From NCBI GenBank assembly GCA_934096075.1, contig CAKOLN010000006.1, forward strand, positions 11,919 through 75,918: a stretch of DNA of 64,000 nt, given 5' to 3'. Of the stretch, positions 33,966 through 42,464 are shown piece after piece (position 1 is the stretch's first letter; every line of letters starts with the position of its first letter). The notes beneath the pieces are model-generated. The model was not told the DNA's origin. It did no database searches and saw only the letters and a program-made list of their open reading frames with translations. Both the position numbers and the translations under genes were made by a program. The stretch is from an uncultured Bacilli bacterium. GTDB taxonomy: Bacteria; Bacillota_I; Bacilli_A; RF39; UBA660.

Positions 33966-35297
33966 CTAATTAGCCTTTGTAGCATTTCTATAACATGTTA
34001 AACTAGTACCACTTCCACTGTAATTACTCCAACCACTTGGGCAATAATACTCATCAGGGTAATAACATGTATCATAACAAATTGTATCTGGTGTACTACA
34101 TGATTTACATCCATAACACAATGTTCCACCAATTACTCCACCTTCTGTAATACAATTATTATAATCTGAAGAGGCATTTTTTCTGCACCATTCAGTCCAA
34201 GACACACAACCACATATATCACAATCTGTTATAGTTGTAGTAATATCTCTACAATCACAAGCATATGCATTTCCTTTTTTTAAGGAAGACGGCTTAACAC
34301 ATATATATCCTTTACTGCTATCATTTTTTAATGTACCTTCTGAACATACATAACTTACATTAGCTTTAATTGAACATACATTATCACTTGTTATGTTTTT
34401 AACTGTTAATGTATTTCCACTCAAACTACCAACTGCTCCATTATTACATACCAAACTACTTGTTGTAAAATTATAATTATTATTAGGTACTAATGATATT
34501 GTAGCATCAGTCCCTTTTTTAACCAAGGTATTACTTGGAGTAGCAGTACCATTAGTAACATTAATTTTTAAACTGTATGTTATATATAATGTTCTTACTT
34601 TAGTTGTTGGATAATCTGTTCTATTAAATCCTTCATCTAATACATAAATATCTATTAAATATTCTGTATCATCAGTAAGATTAGTAAATGTATATATATT
34701 ACTCTTCTGACATACATAATCCCCTTTATCAATACTAAAACAATACTCTCTTATACCTGTTTCATTATCTTTTGCGTCAACATCAGCTGTTATTTTATAT
34801 AATTCTGGTGTAAATTTAACATCTATTATTATAGGTTTATTATTATCATTTTCACCCACAAATATCCATGGATCAGACTTTCTTCCACTACCGGTTACTC
34901 TAGTACCTTTTTTTACATATACGTTTGGCCTTAATCCAGATACACTATTATTATCTACATTTTCTACTTTATTATAATTTATTATTTTAAAATCATTATC
35001 ATCTATAATATAAAATGAAGTAGGCTTTTCTAAATAGTATCCATATCTATTATATTCAAATAAAGACATCAAACCTATATCACTAAAACTAGATTCAGTA
35101 CACAACATACTATTACAATTAAACTTATTAGTACTCGTTAAATAATATTGTCTCTTAACTAAAGTATTATTTACAATAGTTAAACTACTATTTACTTCAT
35201 TTCTTTTAGTAGTATTTACTAAACTAGATACTTTATCAGCAGACAAATTCAACATCAAAATAAATATACTTATCAAACATAATAATATTTTCTTCAT
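33966..35297 (-). CDS. Secreted Cys-rich protein with InlB-like repeat (copy A of a tandem pair)
   Basis: A 443-residue paralogue of the next gene, with the same order: signal peptide ending LNLSADK, the NTLVKRQYYLTSTNKFNC block, GLRPNVYVKKGTRVTGSGRK, two beta domains including a divergent InlB B-repeat, and a C-terminus with about 20 Cys. The Cys tails of the two proteins differ strongly in spacing, suggesting diversification of an exposed region. It is preceded by its own sigma-A promoter and is co-transcribed with the downstream copy. Confidence 0.75.
   Translation of the reverse strand: MKKILLCLISIFILMLNLSADKVSSLVNTTKRNEVNSSLTIVNNTLVKRQYYLTSTNKFNCNSMLCTESSFSDIGLMSLFEYNRYGYYLEKPTSFYIIDDNDFKIINYNKVENVDNNSVSGLRPNVYVKKGTRVTGSGRKSDPWIFVGENDNNKPIIIDVKFTPELYKITADVDAKDNETGIREYCFSIDKGDYVCQKSNIYTFTNLTDDTEYLIDIYVLDEGFNRTDYPTTKVRTLYITYSLKINVTNGTATPSNTLVKKGTDATISLVPNNNYNFTTSSLVCNNGAVGSLSGNTLTVKNITSDNVCSIKANVSYVCSEGTLKNDSSKGYICVKPSSLKKGNAYACDCRDITTTITDCDICGCVSWTEWCRKNASSDYNNCITEGGVIGGTLCYGCKSCSTPDTICYDTCYYPDEYYCPSGWSNYSGSGTSLTCYRNATKAN
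34330..34448. repeat. 119-bp identical repeat shared by the two Cys-rich paralogues (copy 2)
   Basis: Partner of 32989-33107, 1341 bp away in direct orientation. Recombination between the two would fuse the genes into one. Confidence 0.85.
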
Positions 35298-35328
35298 ACA
35301 TATCTTACCCTACTTTCTATCTATAATA

Positions 35329-35357
35329 ATTTTACTATATTAACAATTTTTATACAA
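35329..35357 (-). promoter_or_regulatory. Promoter of the Cys-rich secreted pair
   Basis: On the minus strand, TTGTAT (35352-35357), 17 bp and TAAAAT (35329-35334), just after the queA terminator. Confidence 0.65.
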
Positions 35358-35395
35358 GAAAAAATGATATTAAAAATTAACTATTTAATATCATT
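35358..35395 (-). terminator. Terminator of queA
   Basis: AATGATATTAAA and TTTAATATCATT form a twelve-base-pair stem followed by T4 on the minus strand; the queA stop codon is inside. Confidence 0.8.
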
Positions 35396-36430
35396 TGTAA
35401 TAAACATTGCATCGCCAAACGAAAAGAATCTATATTTTTCTTCAGTCGCATGATTATATGCATTTATAATATTATCTCTTCCAGCCAAAGCTGAAACTAA
35501 CATAACTAAAGTACTTTTAGGTAAATGAAAATTAGTTATAAGACAATCTATTCCCTTGAATTCATATCCAGGATATATAAATATATTGGTTGATTCACTA
35601 CATTCTTTAAATTTACCATATTTAGAAACAATACTTTCTATAGTTCTGGTACTAGTAGTACCAACTGCAATAATTCTTCTTTTTTCTTCCTTAGCTTTAT
35701 TTAAAATATCTGCTGTTTCTTTACTCATTATATATAGTTCACTATGCATATTGTGTTCTAATATGTTATGAGTATTAACTGGTCTAAAAGTTCCTAATCC
35801 TACATGTAGTGTAACATAAGTAATTATTACCCCTTTATTTTTTATTTCTTCTAATAATTCCTTAGTAAAATGTAAGCCCGCAGTTGGAGCAGCAGCACTT
35901 CCTAAATTTTTTGCATAAACAGTCTGATATCTATCTTGATCTTCTAGTTTTTCATGTATATATGGTGGAAGAGGCATAGTACCTAACTTATCAAGTATTT
36001 CATAAAGTATTCCTTCATAAATTAAATCTATTACAACAACCCCTTCATCTTTTTTAGTATTAACTACTGCTTTTAATTCACCATTTCCAAAAATAATTAC
36101 ATCTTTCTCATGTAACCTTTTACCAGGTCTTGCTAAACACTCCCATCTGTCTCCTTCTATATCCTTTAAAAGTAGTAATTCAATAACTGCACCGGTACTC
36201 TCTTTATAACCAATTATTCTCGCAGGAATTACCTTAGTATCATTTAATACTAAAACATCCCCTTCTTTTAAATAATTTATAATATTAGAAAACATTTCAT
36301 CTTTATATTCTCCAGTATTCTTATCTAATAAAAGTAGCTTAGAACTAGATCTATTCTTTAAAGGCACCTGCGCTATTAAAGACTCATCTAAATGATAATC
36401 ATAATAATCTAAATCATAAATGTCTTTCAT
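35381..36430 (-). CDS. queA: S-adenosylmethionine:tRNA ribosyltransferase-isomerase
   Basis: A 349-residue QueA that transfers and isomerises ribose from SAM to 7-aminomethyl-7-deazaguanine in tRNA, forming epoxyqueuosine. Key blocks are DYHLDESLIAQVPLKNRSSSKLL, VLNDTKVIPARI, AAPTAGLHFTKELL, THNILEHNMHSELY, VGTTSTRTIES and LITNFHLPKSTLVMLVSAL. No tgt or queG gene is close by. It overlaps the following hypothetical gene by 17 bases. Confidence 0.97.
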   Translation of the reverse strand: MKDIYDLDYYDYHLDESLIAQVPLKNRSSSKLLLLDKNTGEYKDEMFSNIINYLKEGDVLVLNDTKVIPARIIGYKESTGAVIELLLLKDIEGDRWECLARPGKRLHEKDVIIFGNGELKAVVNTKKDEGVVVIDLIYEGILYEILDKLGTMPLPPYIHEKLEDQDRYQTVYAKNLGSAAAPTAGLHFTKELLEEIKNKGVIITYVTLHVGLGTFRPVNTHNILEHNMHSELYIMSKETADILNKAKEEKRRIIAVGTTSTRTIESIVSKYGKFKECSESTNIFIYPGYEFKGIDCLITNFHLPKSTLVMLVSALAGRDNIINAYNHATEEKYRFFSFGDAMFITNDIK

Positions 36431-37001
36431 TTAAATCACTCAACTTTCTTTTTAACCTTTCTTCACTCATCATCAAATCATCAAAACTAATAATCAAGTT
36501 AAAATCATATATATTTAGCTCTCTATATAATTTAATAATATTTCTTCTAAGTTCATCATTCTTACCAATAATATTTTCCACACTATTTAAGAATTCACTA
36601 AACACTTCATAATCACTTTCATACTCTTCTTTTCTCATATGAAGTTCTTTATCTAATATTTTAACCTTCTTGCCATTTCTATACAATAAATACAATGAAA
36701 GAATAACAAAAGAAATATTTTCTCCATAATTAACAGTATTAATAATTGATGCACTCACATCAGTATTCTTAAATACTTTAGGTATACTATTACTAACACC
36801 AAACAATATAGTAATACTTAATATTACTGATAACACTCTCTTTTTAAGACTTAACAAAGTACTCTTATACAACTTCTTCCTATACTTTATTACATCACTA
36901 TTTCTTTCCATAGTATTTAAATATATTTCTACTTCTTTTAGGTTATATTTATATTTTTCTAACAAATATTTTAAATTATCCATTGAATTAAATTCACACA
37001 T
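36414..37001 (-). CDS. Hypothetical membrane protein, 195 residues
   Basis: I do not recognise a family. Two membrane helices (about 52-70 and 92-110) are flanked by charged helical regions likely to form coiled coils. The C-terminus is strongly charged (EERLKRKLSDLNERHL) and overlaps the start of queA, so translation of the two is probably coupled. The ribosome binding site is AAGGGGGAT, and a good sigma-A promoter lies upstream. Confidence 0.55.
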   Translation of the reverse strand: MCEFNSMDNLKYLLEKYKYNLKEVEIYLNTMERNSDVIKYRKKLYKSTLLSLKKRVLSVILSITILFGVSNSIPKVFKNTDVSASIINTVNYGENISFVILSLYLLYRNGKKVKILDKELHMRKEEYESDYEVFSEFLNSVENIIGKNDELRRNIIKLYRELNIYDFNLIISFDDLMMSEERLKRKLSDLNERHL

Positions 37002-37022
37002 AATATCCCCCTTGGCTAAAAA

Positions 37023-37051
37023 ATTATACCACTTTTTCTAAAATTATACAA
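37023..37051 (-). promoter_or_regulatory. Promoter of the 36414-37001 gene and queA
   Basis: On the minus strand, TTGTAT (37046-37051), 17 bp and a perfect TATAAT (37023-37028). Confidence 0.75.
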
Positions 37052-37076
37052 TCCATTAAGTAAATGTTATTTTAAT

Positions 37077-37100
37077 CAAAAAAGGAGCATACCTGCTCCT
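37077..37100 (-). terminator. Terminator of surface paralogue 2
   Basis: AGGAGCA/TGCTCCT stem with a four-base loop followed by T6 on the minus strand. Confidence 0.9.
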
Positions 37101-37119
37101 AGAATAAACATCAATATTT

Positions 37120-38715
37120 TTAATTACAACTACCAGTATAATCTACTTCATATGGACTTTCAGGTGTTCCATTACCTGACTTAACCTTAACACATGATGA
37201 CAATGAGATTACAGGACGAATTGTCGCTTCATATGTAACAGGAGCTTTACCACCTAGATCATTCATTCTTCTTTCCCCTATCTGAGCAAACATAAAACTT
37301 ATACCATTATAATATTCTTTAGGAGTTAAAAGCCAAGAAGAATAATTACTTTTTCCAAAATTTGGTAAGCCATTACTGTTATTACAAGCCCAACCAACAC
37401 AATAACTTGTGTAAGGAAATTCGCCTGCAAAAAGTAATTCATCTGCAGTCATAAGTGCTACTGGATATGTTAGTTGTCCATTTCCTCCACCAGATGTATT
37501 TGCACTAAATTTATCAGCTATTGCTTGTGTTGTTTCAAATAAGCCATCACTCACATTTGAGCCACATTTATATGAAGGTACTTTATTTGAAAATAATCTT
37601 ATGTTTCCACTATAATAAAATTCTGTATTTCCTGTATTATATGTTCCACTTCCTACACTTCTATCATTACAATAAATTGTGCTTTTACTTATATATTTGT
37701 CATAGTTTGTCAATAAACTATTCTTATACCAAGTATCTATCGCTGTTTTAATTGTACTGTGATTTGTATTAGTTCTATTATTTTCAAGTGAACCTGTTGT
37801 TCCATACATATATCCTACGAACATAGGGTCATTAAAATTTTCATTATACTTAGATATTCCTACATAACCACTTGTTGTATCTGGACTCGTTCCTGAATAT
37901 AATATTCTTATACTACCGTCTTCATTTGTTCTTATTATTTTCCAATACATATCATTTCCTATTTGCCATAAATTCAAGTCAGATGTATCATTTGTATTAT
38001 ATTTTCCAAATTTTACCCAATTGTTTGTCGTTTTTCCGGCATAATAGTAAACTGTATTTCCATCTTCTGTTTTATTTGTTTGAAATATTGTTCCTGTGGT
38101 GTCCTCATCAATTGAACCATAAAAATCATTTCCTGTTCTTTCACTTATTGTTGTATTATCTCTAAGCATAGCTTCTTTTAATGTTGGCTCTTCTGTTCCC
38201 TCAGCTATAAAAAGCTTACCACTTAAAGTTTTAGCCATATCTACACTCTGATCTTTACCTTCATCATTCTTATATTGAACAACTATAGTATATTCTTGTA
38301 ATGATCTAGAAGAAATATTTATATTATATGCTAATGTAGTATCATTTGCACTACTTCTTTTAGGTACATCTTCAAAATCACTCATATTATATCCATTACT
38401 ACTTGTTATCTTATATTGTAAATATCCCTCAGTTACAAAATTATTTAATAAATCTTTTATAACAATATTATACTTATAGTCACTTTTAGTTTTATTTTCT
38501 ACACTAAAAGTTTTAGTTATACTCCATCCTGGTCCTATATTATCTCCAGTTATTGAATCACCATTAGTAAATATAATTCTTAAATCAGTAGTATTAATAG
38601 TAACATTTTTTCTATTACCTACTATTTGTGTACTAAAATAAGCAAATGTTACTCCTATTAAAGTTAAAAGTACTAATCCAATCCCATATAATAAATATTT
38701 CTTTTCTTTTATCAT
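37120..38715 (-). CDS. Secreted surface protein, SipW-type signal plus DUF6273-like domain (paralogue 2)
   Basis: A 531-residue member of the family. The signal segment LLTLIGVTFAYFSTQIVG is SipW-like. The TasA-like region includes FTNGDSITGDNIGPGWSITKTFSVENK, closely matching paralogue 3. The DUF6273-like half has IFQTNKTEDGNTVYYYAG, YWKIIRTNEDGSIRILYSG, GYMYGTTGSL, YCNDRSVGSG, LTYPVALMTADELLFAGE, WLLTPKEY and RPVISLSSCVKVKSGNGTPESPYEV. Paralogue 3 shares the last block almost exactly. The start is ATG 38715, behind AGGTGATG. It follows holA by about 40 bp and has its own terminator but no leader cassette. Confidence 0.8.
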   Translation of the reverse strand: MIKEKKYLLYGIGLVLLTLIGVTFAYFSTQIVGNRKNVTINTTDLRIIFTNGDSITGDNIGPGWSITKTFSVENKTKSDYKYNIVIKDLLNNFVTEGYLQYKITSSNGYNMSDFEDVPKRSSANDTTLAYNINISSRSLQEYTIVVQYKNDEGKDQSVDMAKTLSGKLFIAEGTEEPTLKEAMLRDNTTISERTGNDFYGSIDEDTTGTIFQTNKTEDGNTVYYYAGKTTNNWVKFGKYNTNDTSDLNLWQIGNDMYWKIIRTNEDGSIRILYSGTSPDTTSGYVGISKYNENFNDPMFVGYMYGTTGSLENNRTNTNHSTIKTAIDTWYKNSLLTNYDKYISKSTIYCNDRSVGSGTYNTGNTEFYYSGNIRLFSNKVPSYKCGSNVSDGLFETTQAIADKFSANTSGGGNGQLTYPVALMTADELLFAGEFPYTSYCVGWACNNSNGLPNFGKSNYSSWLLTPKEYYNGISFMFAQIGERRMNDLGGKAPVTYEATIRPVISLSSCVKVKSGNGTPESPYEVDYTGSCN

Positions 38716-38756
38716 TTTCATCACCTATTATCAATATAATATTATCATTTTTTTAA

Positions 38757-39692
38757 TTATAATTCAAGAAAAAATGATTCTAATGCTTTTTCTTTAACAA
38801 ATATTCCACTTTTAATATCTAAATCTGTTTTAGCTAACATAACTAATATTCTTTTTATTTCTTTTTTACTAATATTAAAAGAATTATTTACAGATACTTG
38901 TACTCTATAGGGATGTTCTTTTAATTTAGTAGCTATTTCTTTATAATTCATTCCTTTTTCATATAATACTTTACATTCATACATTAATCTAAATTGATTA
39001 GCAAGCAATGTTAATATCATAATAGGTTCTTCTTTATTTATTAATAAATTCTTATATATATCAAATATCTTTTTCTTATCTTTTTTAACTACTGCATCTA
39101 CTAGTTTAAATACTTCATTTTCATTATATACAGTAACTACCTTTTTCACATCATCTATATTTATATTTTTTTCATTTAATTTATATAAGTATAACTTTTC
39201 CAATTCATTATCTATTACTTTAGTATTACCAATTAATCTATTAGCTATTTCATTAATAGACATACTATCTATTTTAAAATCTAATTCTTTAAAATAATTA
39301 CTTATATATTCTCTAATATTTTTATCATCTAATATTTTAAATTCCTTTACAATACTTTTACTCTTTATTAATTTAACAAGTTTTTTTCTTTCATCTAATT
39401 TATCATAAACAACTTTAAATACCAATATTATATTTTCATTAGGACTATCTAAATATTTATTTAATAAGTCACTCTCTAGAGTTTCTTTTCCAGTTAAAAA
39501 TATTGCATCATTTAATATAACCATTTTTTTATTTCCAAATAAATCAGTATAAGAACATTCTTCTATCACATCTTCTATTTTAGTTTCTTTATAGTTATAT
39601 ATTATTTTTGTGTCTATTTTATTATCACTAATAAGTTTATTAATATATTTATCTATTTCACTTTCAAATTCTCCATATAATAGGTATATCAT
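38757..39692 (-). CDS. holA: DNA polymerase III subunit delta
   Basis: A 311-residue clamp-loader delta subunit. The N-terminal MIYLLYGEFESEIDKYI region, the NIILVFKVVYDKLDERKKL and KEFKILDDKNIREYISNYF segments, and the C-terminal collar domain with MILTLLANQFRLMYECKVL and VSVNNSFNISKKEI fit HolA of Firmicutes. The sequence is divergent, as is usual for this protein. Confidence 0.92.
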   Translation of the reverse strand: MIYLLYGEFESEIDKYINKLISDNKIDTKIIYNYKETKIEDVIEECSYTDLFGNKKMVILNDAIFLTGKETLESDLLNKYLDSPNENIILVFKVVYDKLDERKKLVKLIKSKSIVKEFKILDDKNIREYISNYFKELDFKIDSMSINEIANRLIGNTKVIDNELEKLYLYKLNEKNINIDDVKKVVTVYNENEVFKLVDAVVKKDKKKIFDIYKNLLINKEEPIMILTLLANQFRLMYECKVLYEKGMNYKEIATKLKEHPYRVQVSVNNSFNISKKEIKRILVMLAKTDLDIKSGIFVKEKALESFFLEL

Positions 39693-39721
39693 ACTATATC
39701 ACCTAAAAACATTATAAAATA

Positions 39722-39745
39722 AAAACTAGAATTAATCTAGTTAAT
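39722..39745 (-). terminator. Terminator of the 39747-40781 gene
   Basis: AACTAGA/TCTAGTT stem followed by a T-rich tract on the minus strand. Confidence 0.75.
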
Positions 39746-39746
39746 A

Positions 39747-40781
39747 TTAATAACATATATTAAAATCTACATTTATATTTTTTAAGAATTCACTAAATTT
39801 AATATTATTACTATTTATTATATATGTCTTTTTATCTTGATCTGTTACTAAGTAATAATTATCACTAATAATTTTCGAATTTAACTCTTCTTCTAAGATA
39901 CTTTTTATATCTGAATTATAGTATCCTTTTAAAGGAGTTAAACTATTATTTAAATCATCTTTACTATAAAAGTATTCATATGTATTATCATTATATAAAT
40001 ATAAATAAGATATTGCACAATTAGATTTATTTGCATTAATAGTATAATTTAATTTTATATTATAGTTATTTAAATAAGATTCTTTATTTTCCATTATACT
40101 ATTAAATATAGGTGTTTCATCTTTTCTTAAATAAGTATTTTTATGTGTTACATTAGTATCTTTATTTTTAAGTTCATTTTCTACGTAATTAAATAGTATA
40201 TCAATATTACTTTTATTAAAATTTAATTTATAAGTATCTAGACTCTCTATTGAATAACTATCATTCATTTTCATTTTTTTAACTATTATAGAGTTATCTT
40301 CTTTAAAGAATACATAATAAAATGTATTGTTATCACTTAAATATTCTATTTTATATTTATATTCTTCACTCATTATATCAAAAAGGTCTTGATTTATTAA
40401 TAAAGCTATCATTACCTGCTGTTGATTTTCATCAAGTTCATTTTCATGTATCTCAACCTTATTATCAATTATTTCAAAATTATTTTTAATAAAATTAACT
40501 AACTTTTTAAGATTATCATCAGTATAATTATATTCATTTGTTTCAGTTGATGATTTACAATCAACTGCACTACAATAGTAAGTAGTAGTTATTGTTATTT
40601 TATTATTATTAATCACAATATTACTTTTTGAACCCGGTATTGATTCATCATAATAAACTATTTCATATTTATATGATTTTTTTTCTTCTTCATTATTTTT
40701 ATGTTTTTTTATAATTCCTGTTACCCCTATTACAACTAATATAACAATAAATGTTACAACTAATATTATTTTATTCTTCAT
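39747..40781 (-). CDS. Hypothetical membrane-anchored extracytoplasmic protein
   Basis: A 344-residue protein with an N-terminal helix (about residues 4-23) and an exposed domain rich in Asn, Tyr and Lys. Two halves look related: each has a Cys-containing strand (YYCSAVDC; NCAISYLYLY) followed by a helix and an Asn-rich tail. I recognise no family or catalytic motif. It follows the 40795 gene by 13 bp and ends in a terminator, so these two form an operon. Confidence 0.55.
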   Translation of the reverse strand: MKNKIILVVTFIVILVVIGVTGIIKKHKNNEEEKKSYKYEIVYYDESIPGSKSNIVINNNKITITTTYYCSAVDCKSSTETNEYNYTDDNLKKLVNFIKNNFEIIDNKVEIHENELDENQQQVMIALLINQDLFDIMSEEYKYKIEYLSDNNTFYYVFFKEDNSIIVKKMKMNDSYSIESLDTYKLNFNKSNIDILFNYVENELKNKDTNVTHKNTYLRKDETPIFNSIMENKESYLNNYNIKLNYTINANKSNCAISYLYLYNDNTYEYFYSKDDLNNSLTPLKGYYNSDIKSILEEELNSKIISDNYYLVTDQDKKTYIINSNNIKFSEFLKNINVDFNICY

Positions 40782-40794
40782 TTCTCTTCTCCCA

Positions 40795-41598
40795 TTATAT
40801 TATTTGAATTATTGAAACATTATCATCTAATAAAAAATTAGCATTTTGTATTTTAATAGTATTATTTATTACAAATGTATTACTCATTAATTTAATATGT
40901 TCTAATAAATCTTTTAAATTAGAATGTTTTTTTAATTTAATAATTCTATATTTATTTTCATGAGTTATAGTTAAATATATGTAATCTCTCTTATTTCTAT
41001 TTTTTAGTTCATTATAAATATCAATTATTTGATATAAGTTAAGACTATTTTCATCTTTTTTATTAAATTCTATTCTAATATTAGGATAAGTACCTAAATA
41101 ATTAAATAAAATTTGATAACTATGTAAATCTTTTTTATTTAAATATATTTTTACATTTACATTATCATATGTATTATCAATTACATTTAATGTTTCTAAA
41201 ATAATTGAAATATTATCTTGTAATATAGCTGAATCTTTTAAATCAAATTTATTATTATAGCTAATGTATAAACTTAGTGTATCATTTTTAATATATTTAT
41301 CTGTAATATTTTTAACATAGTCTTTATCTAGTTCATATAAATCTTTTATACTGATATTCTTTTTGCTAACTTTATCTTTAAAATCATTTTCAATAATAAT
41401 AGTTTTTTTAGCTCCACCTATTCCATATATTTCTGTAAGTCCAAGTATATTTCCACTAACCGTACTATAATTATCTTCAGATATTAAATCATTTTTAAAA
41501 ACATACCCATCATTATTTAATTTAATGTTTTCTTTAGATATATAAGGTATGTAAATAAAATCACTAGTTAAGAATGTCTCTATTTCAAATTCCTTCAT
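40795..41598 (-). CDS. Hypothetical protein, possibly a reduced RnfC-like protein
   Basis: A 267-residue soluble protein. Its N-terminus has GYVFKNDLISEDNYSTVSGNILGLTE and GAKKTIIIEND, which resembles the barrel-sandwich domain of RnfC, and residues about 125-180 resemble the start of the RnfC flavin-binding region. It lacks the Gly-rich NADH/FMN loops and all CxxC iron-sulfur motifs, and no other rnf gene is present. It may be a relic or a reused domain. The assignment is weak. Confidence 0.4.
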   Translation of the reverse strand: MKEFEIETFLTSDFIYIPYISKENIKLNNDGYVFKNDLISEDNYSTVSGNILGLTEIYGIGGAKKTIIIENDFKDKVSKKNISIKDLYELDKDYVKNITDKYIKNDTLSLYISYNNKFDLKDSAILQDNISIILETLNVIDNTYDNVNVKIYLNKKDLHSYQILFNYLGTYPNIRIEFNKKDENSLNLYQIIDIYNELKNRNKRDYIYLTITHENKYRIIKLKKHSNLKDLLEHIKLMSNTFVINNTIKIQNANFLLDDNVSIIQII

Positions 41599-41641
41599 GA
41601 TTTAATTATAACATATGTTTGTAAATAATGGAATACCCAAA

Positions 41642-41665
41642 ATAAAAGTAGGCTTTTGCCTACTT
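41642..41665 (-). terminator. Terminator of the 41664-42146 gene
   Basis: AAGTAGGC/GCCTACTT stem with a four-base loop; the minus-strand tail is TTTATTTT. Confidence 0.85.
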
Positions 41666-42146
41666 AAATACTTAATTTTTTATTTTTTACATAAGTTGTT
41701 GAATCTAAATAATTATTACATTCAACAACTGAATCAGTTGTTTTATCTTCAGTTTCATATAAACTATAAATTTGTTCATACATTTCAGTTAAATTTTTAA
41801 CACCATCTTTTGTTTTAAATCCAACAAGAATTGGACTAGTATATTCTATACTTCCATCTTCTGTTTTTTTATAGCAATATCCATTAGTCATTAAATATCC
41901 TTCAGGTGCAACATAGATAGGTAAACAATCTGTATTAACATCCTTACAAATAGTAGATATATGATGTTCAATTATTTTATCACCATATAAGAATGCAAAC
42001 GGACACTTACTATTTAAATGATCAACATTTTTATGAATTGCTAATCCTCCAAGAGAAAGTACACCCGCTAATGATAAAGCAGCTACAGTAATATTAAATC
42101 TAGAAGTAAATTCATTAAATTGACTTTCATTCATTTTATTTTTCAT
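41664..42146 (-). CDS. Hypothetical protein with one membrane segment
   Basis: A 160-residue protein of unknown function. One hydrophobic helix (about 20-38, TVAALSLAGVLSLGGLAI) is followed by an exposed domain with five Cys (KCPFAF, TICKDVNTDCLP, GYCYKK, VECNNY). The start is ATG 42146, behind GTGGGGGAA; upstream in-frame codons overlap the ribosome binding site. It is a single-gene transcript between its own promoter and terminator. Confidence 0.55.
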   Translation of the reverse strand: MKNKMNESQFNEFTSRFNITVAALSLAGVLSLGGLAIHKNVDHLNSKCPFAFLYGDKIIEHHISTICKDVNTDCLPIYVAPEGYLMTNGYCYKKTEDGSIEYTSPILVGFKTKDGVKNLTEMYEQIYSLYETEDKTTDSVVECNNYLDSTTYVKNKKLSI

Positions 42147-42179
42147 TTTTATTCCCCCACTCAATTCAAATACAATCAA

Positions 42180-42208
42180 ATTGTACCATATTTATACATA
42201 ATTGTCAA
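42180..42208 (-). promoter_or_regulatory. Promoter of the 41664-42146 gene
   Basis: On the minus strand, a perfect TTGACA (42203-42208), 17 bp and TACAAT (42180-42185). Confidence 0.8.
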
Positions 42209-42218
42209 ATTATCCGCT

Positions 42219-42464
42219 TCATCTATTTATATTCTTCACAATTTCTTCTAATATCTTAATAGCCTTCTTCATAGTTAAATCATCATCTATATCAGATATT
42301 TTATACTCATCATTAACTATTTCATATAAACCCACTACTACATTAAGTTTACCATTATCATCAAAACTATTATCAGTATAATATATATATTTATTACCGT
42401 TTTCTTCTTCATAAGTAAATAAAACACTATACTTTTTATTATTAATTGTCACTGTTTCTATCAT
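42219..42464 (-). CDS. DUF1292-like small protein (second copy)
   Basis: An 81-residue acidic protein with the DUF1292 pattern: ETVTINNKKYSVLFTYEEENG, YIYYTDNSFDDNGKLNVVVG and a C-terminal helix. The start is ATG 42464, behind AAGGAGAA, within the last codons of uvrC. Coupling to uvrC is unlike the yrzB context of the first copy at 19813. Function unknown. Confidence 0.75.
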   Translation of the reverse strand: MIETVTINNKKYSVLFTYEEENGNKYIYYTDNSFDDNGKLNVVVGLYEIVNDEYKISDIDDDLTMKKAIKILEEIVKNINR

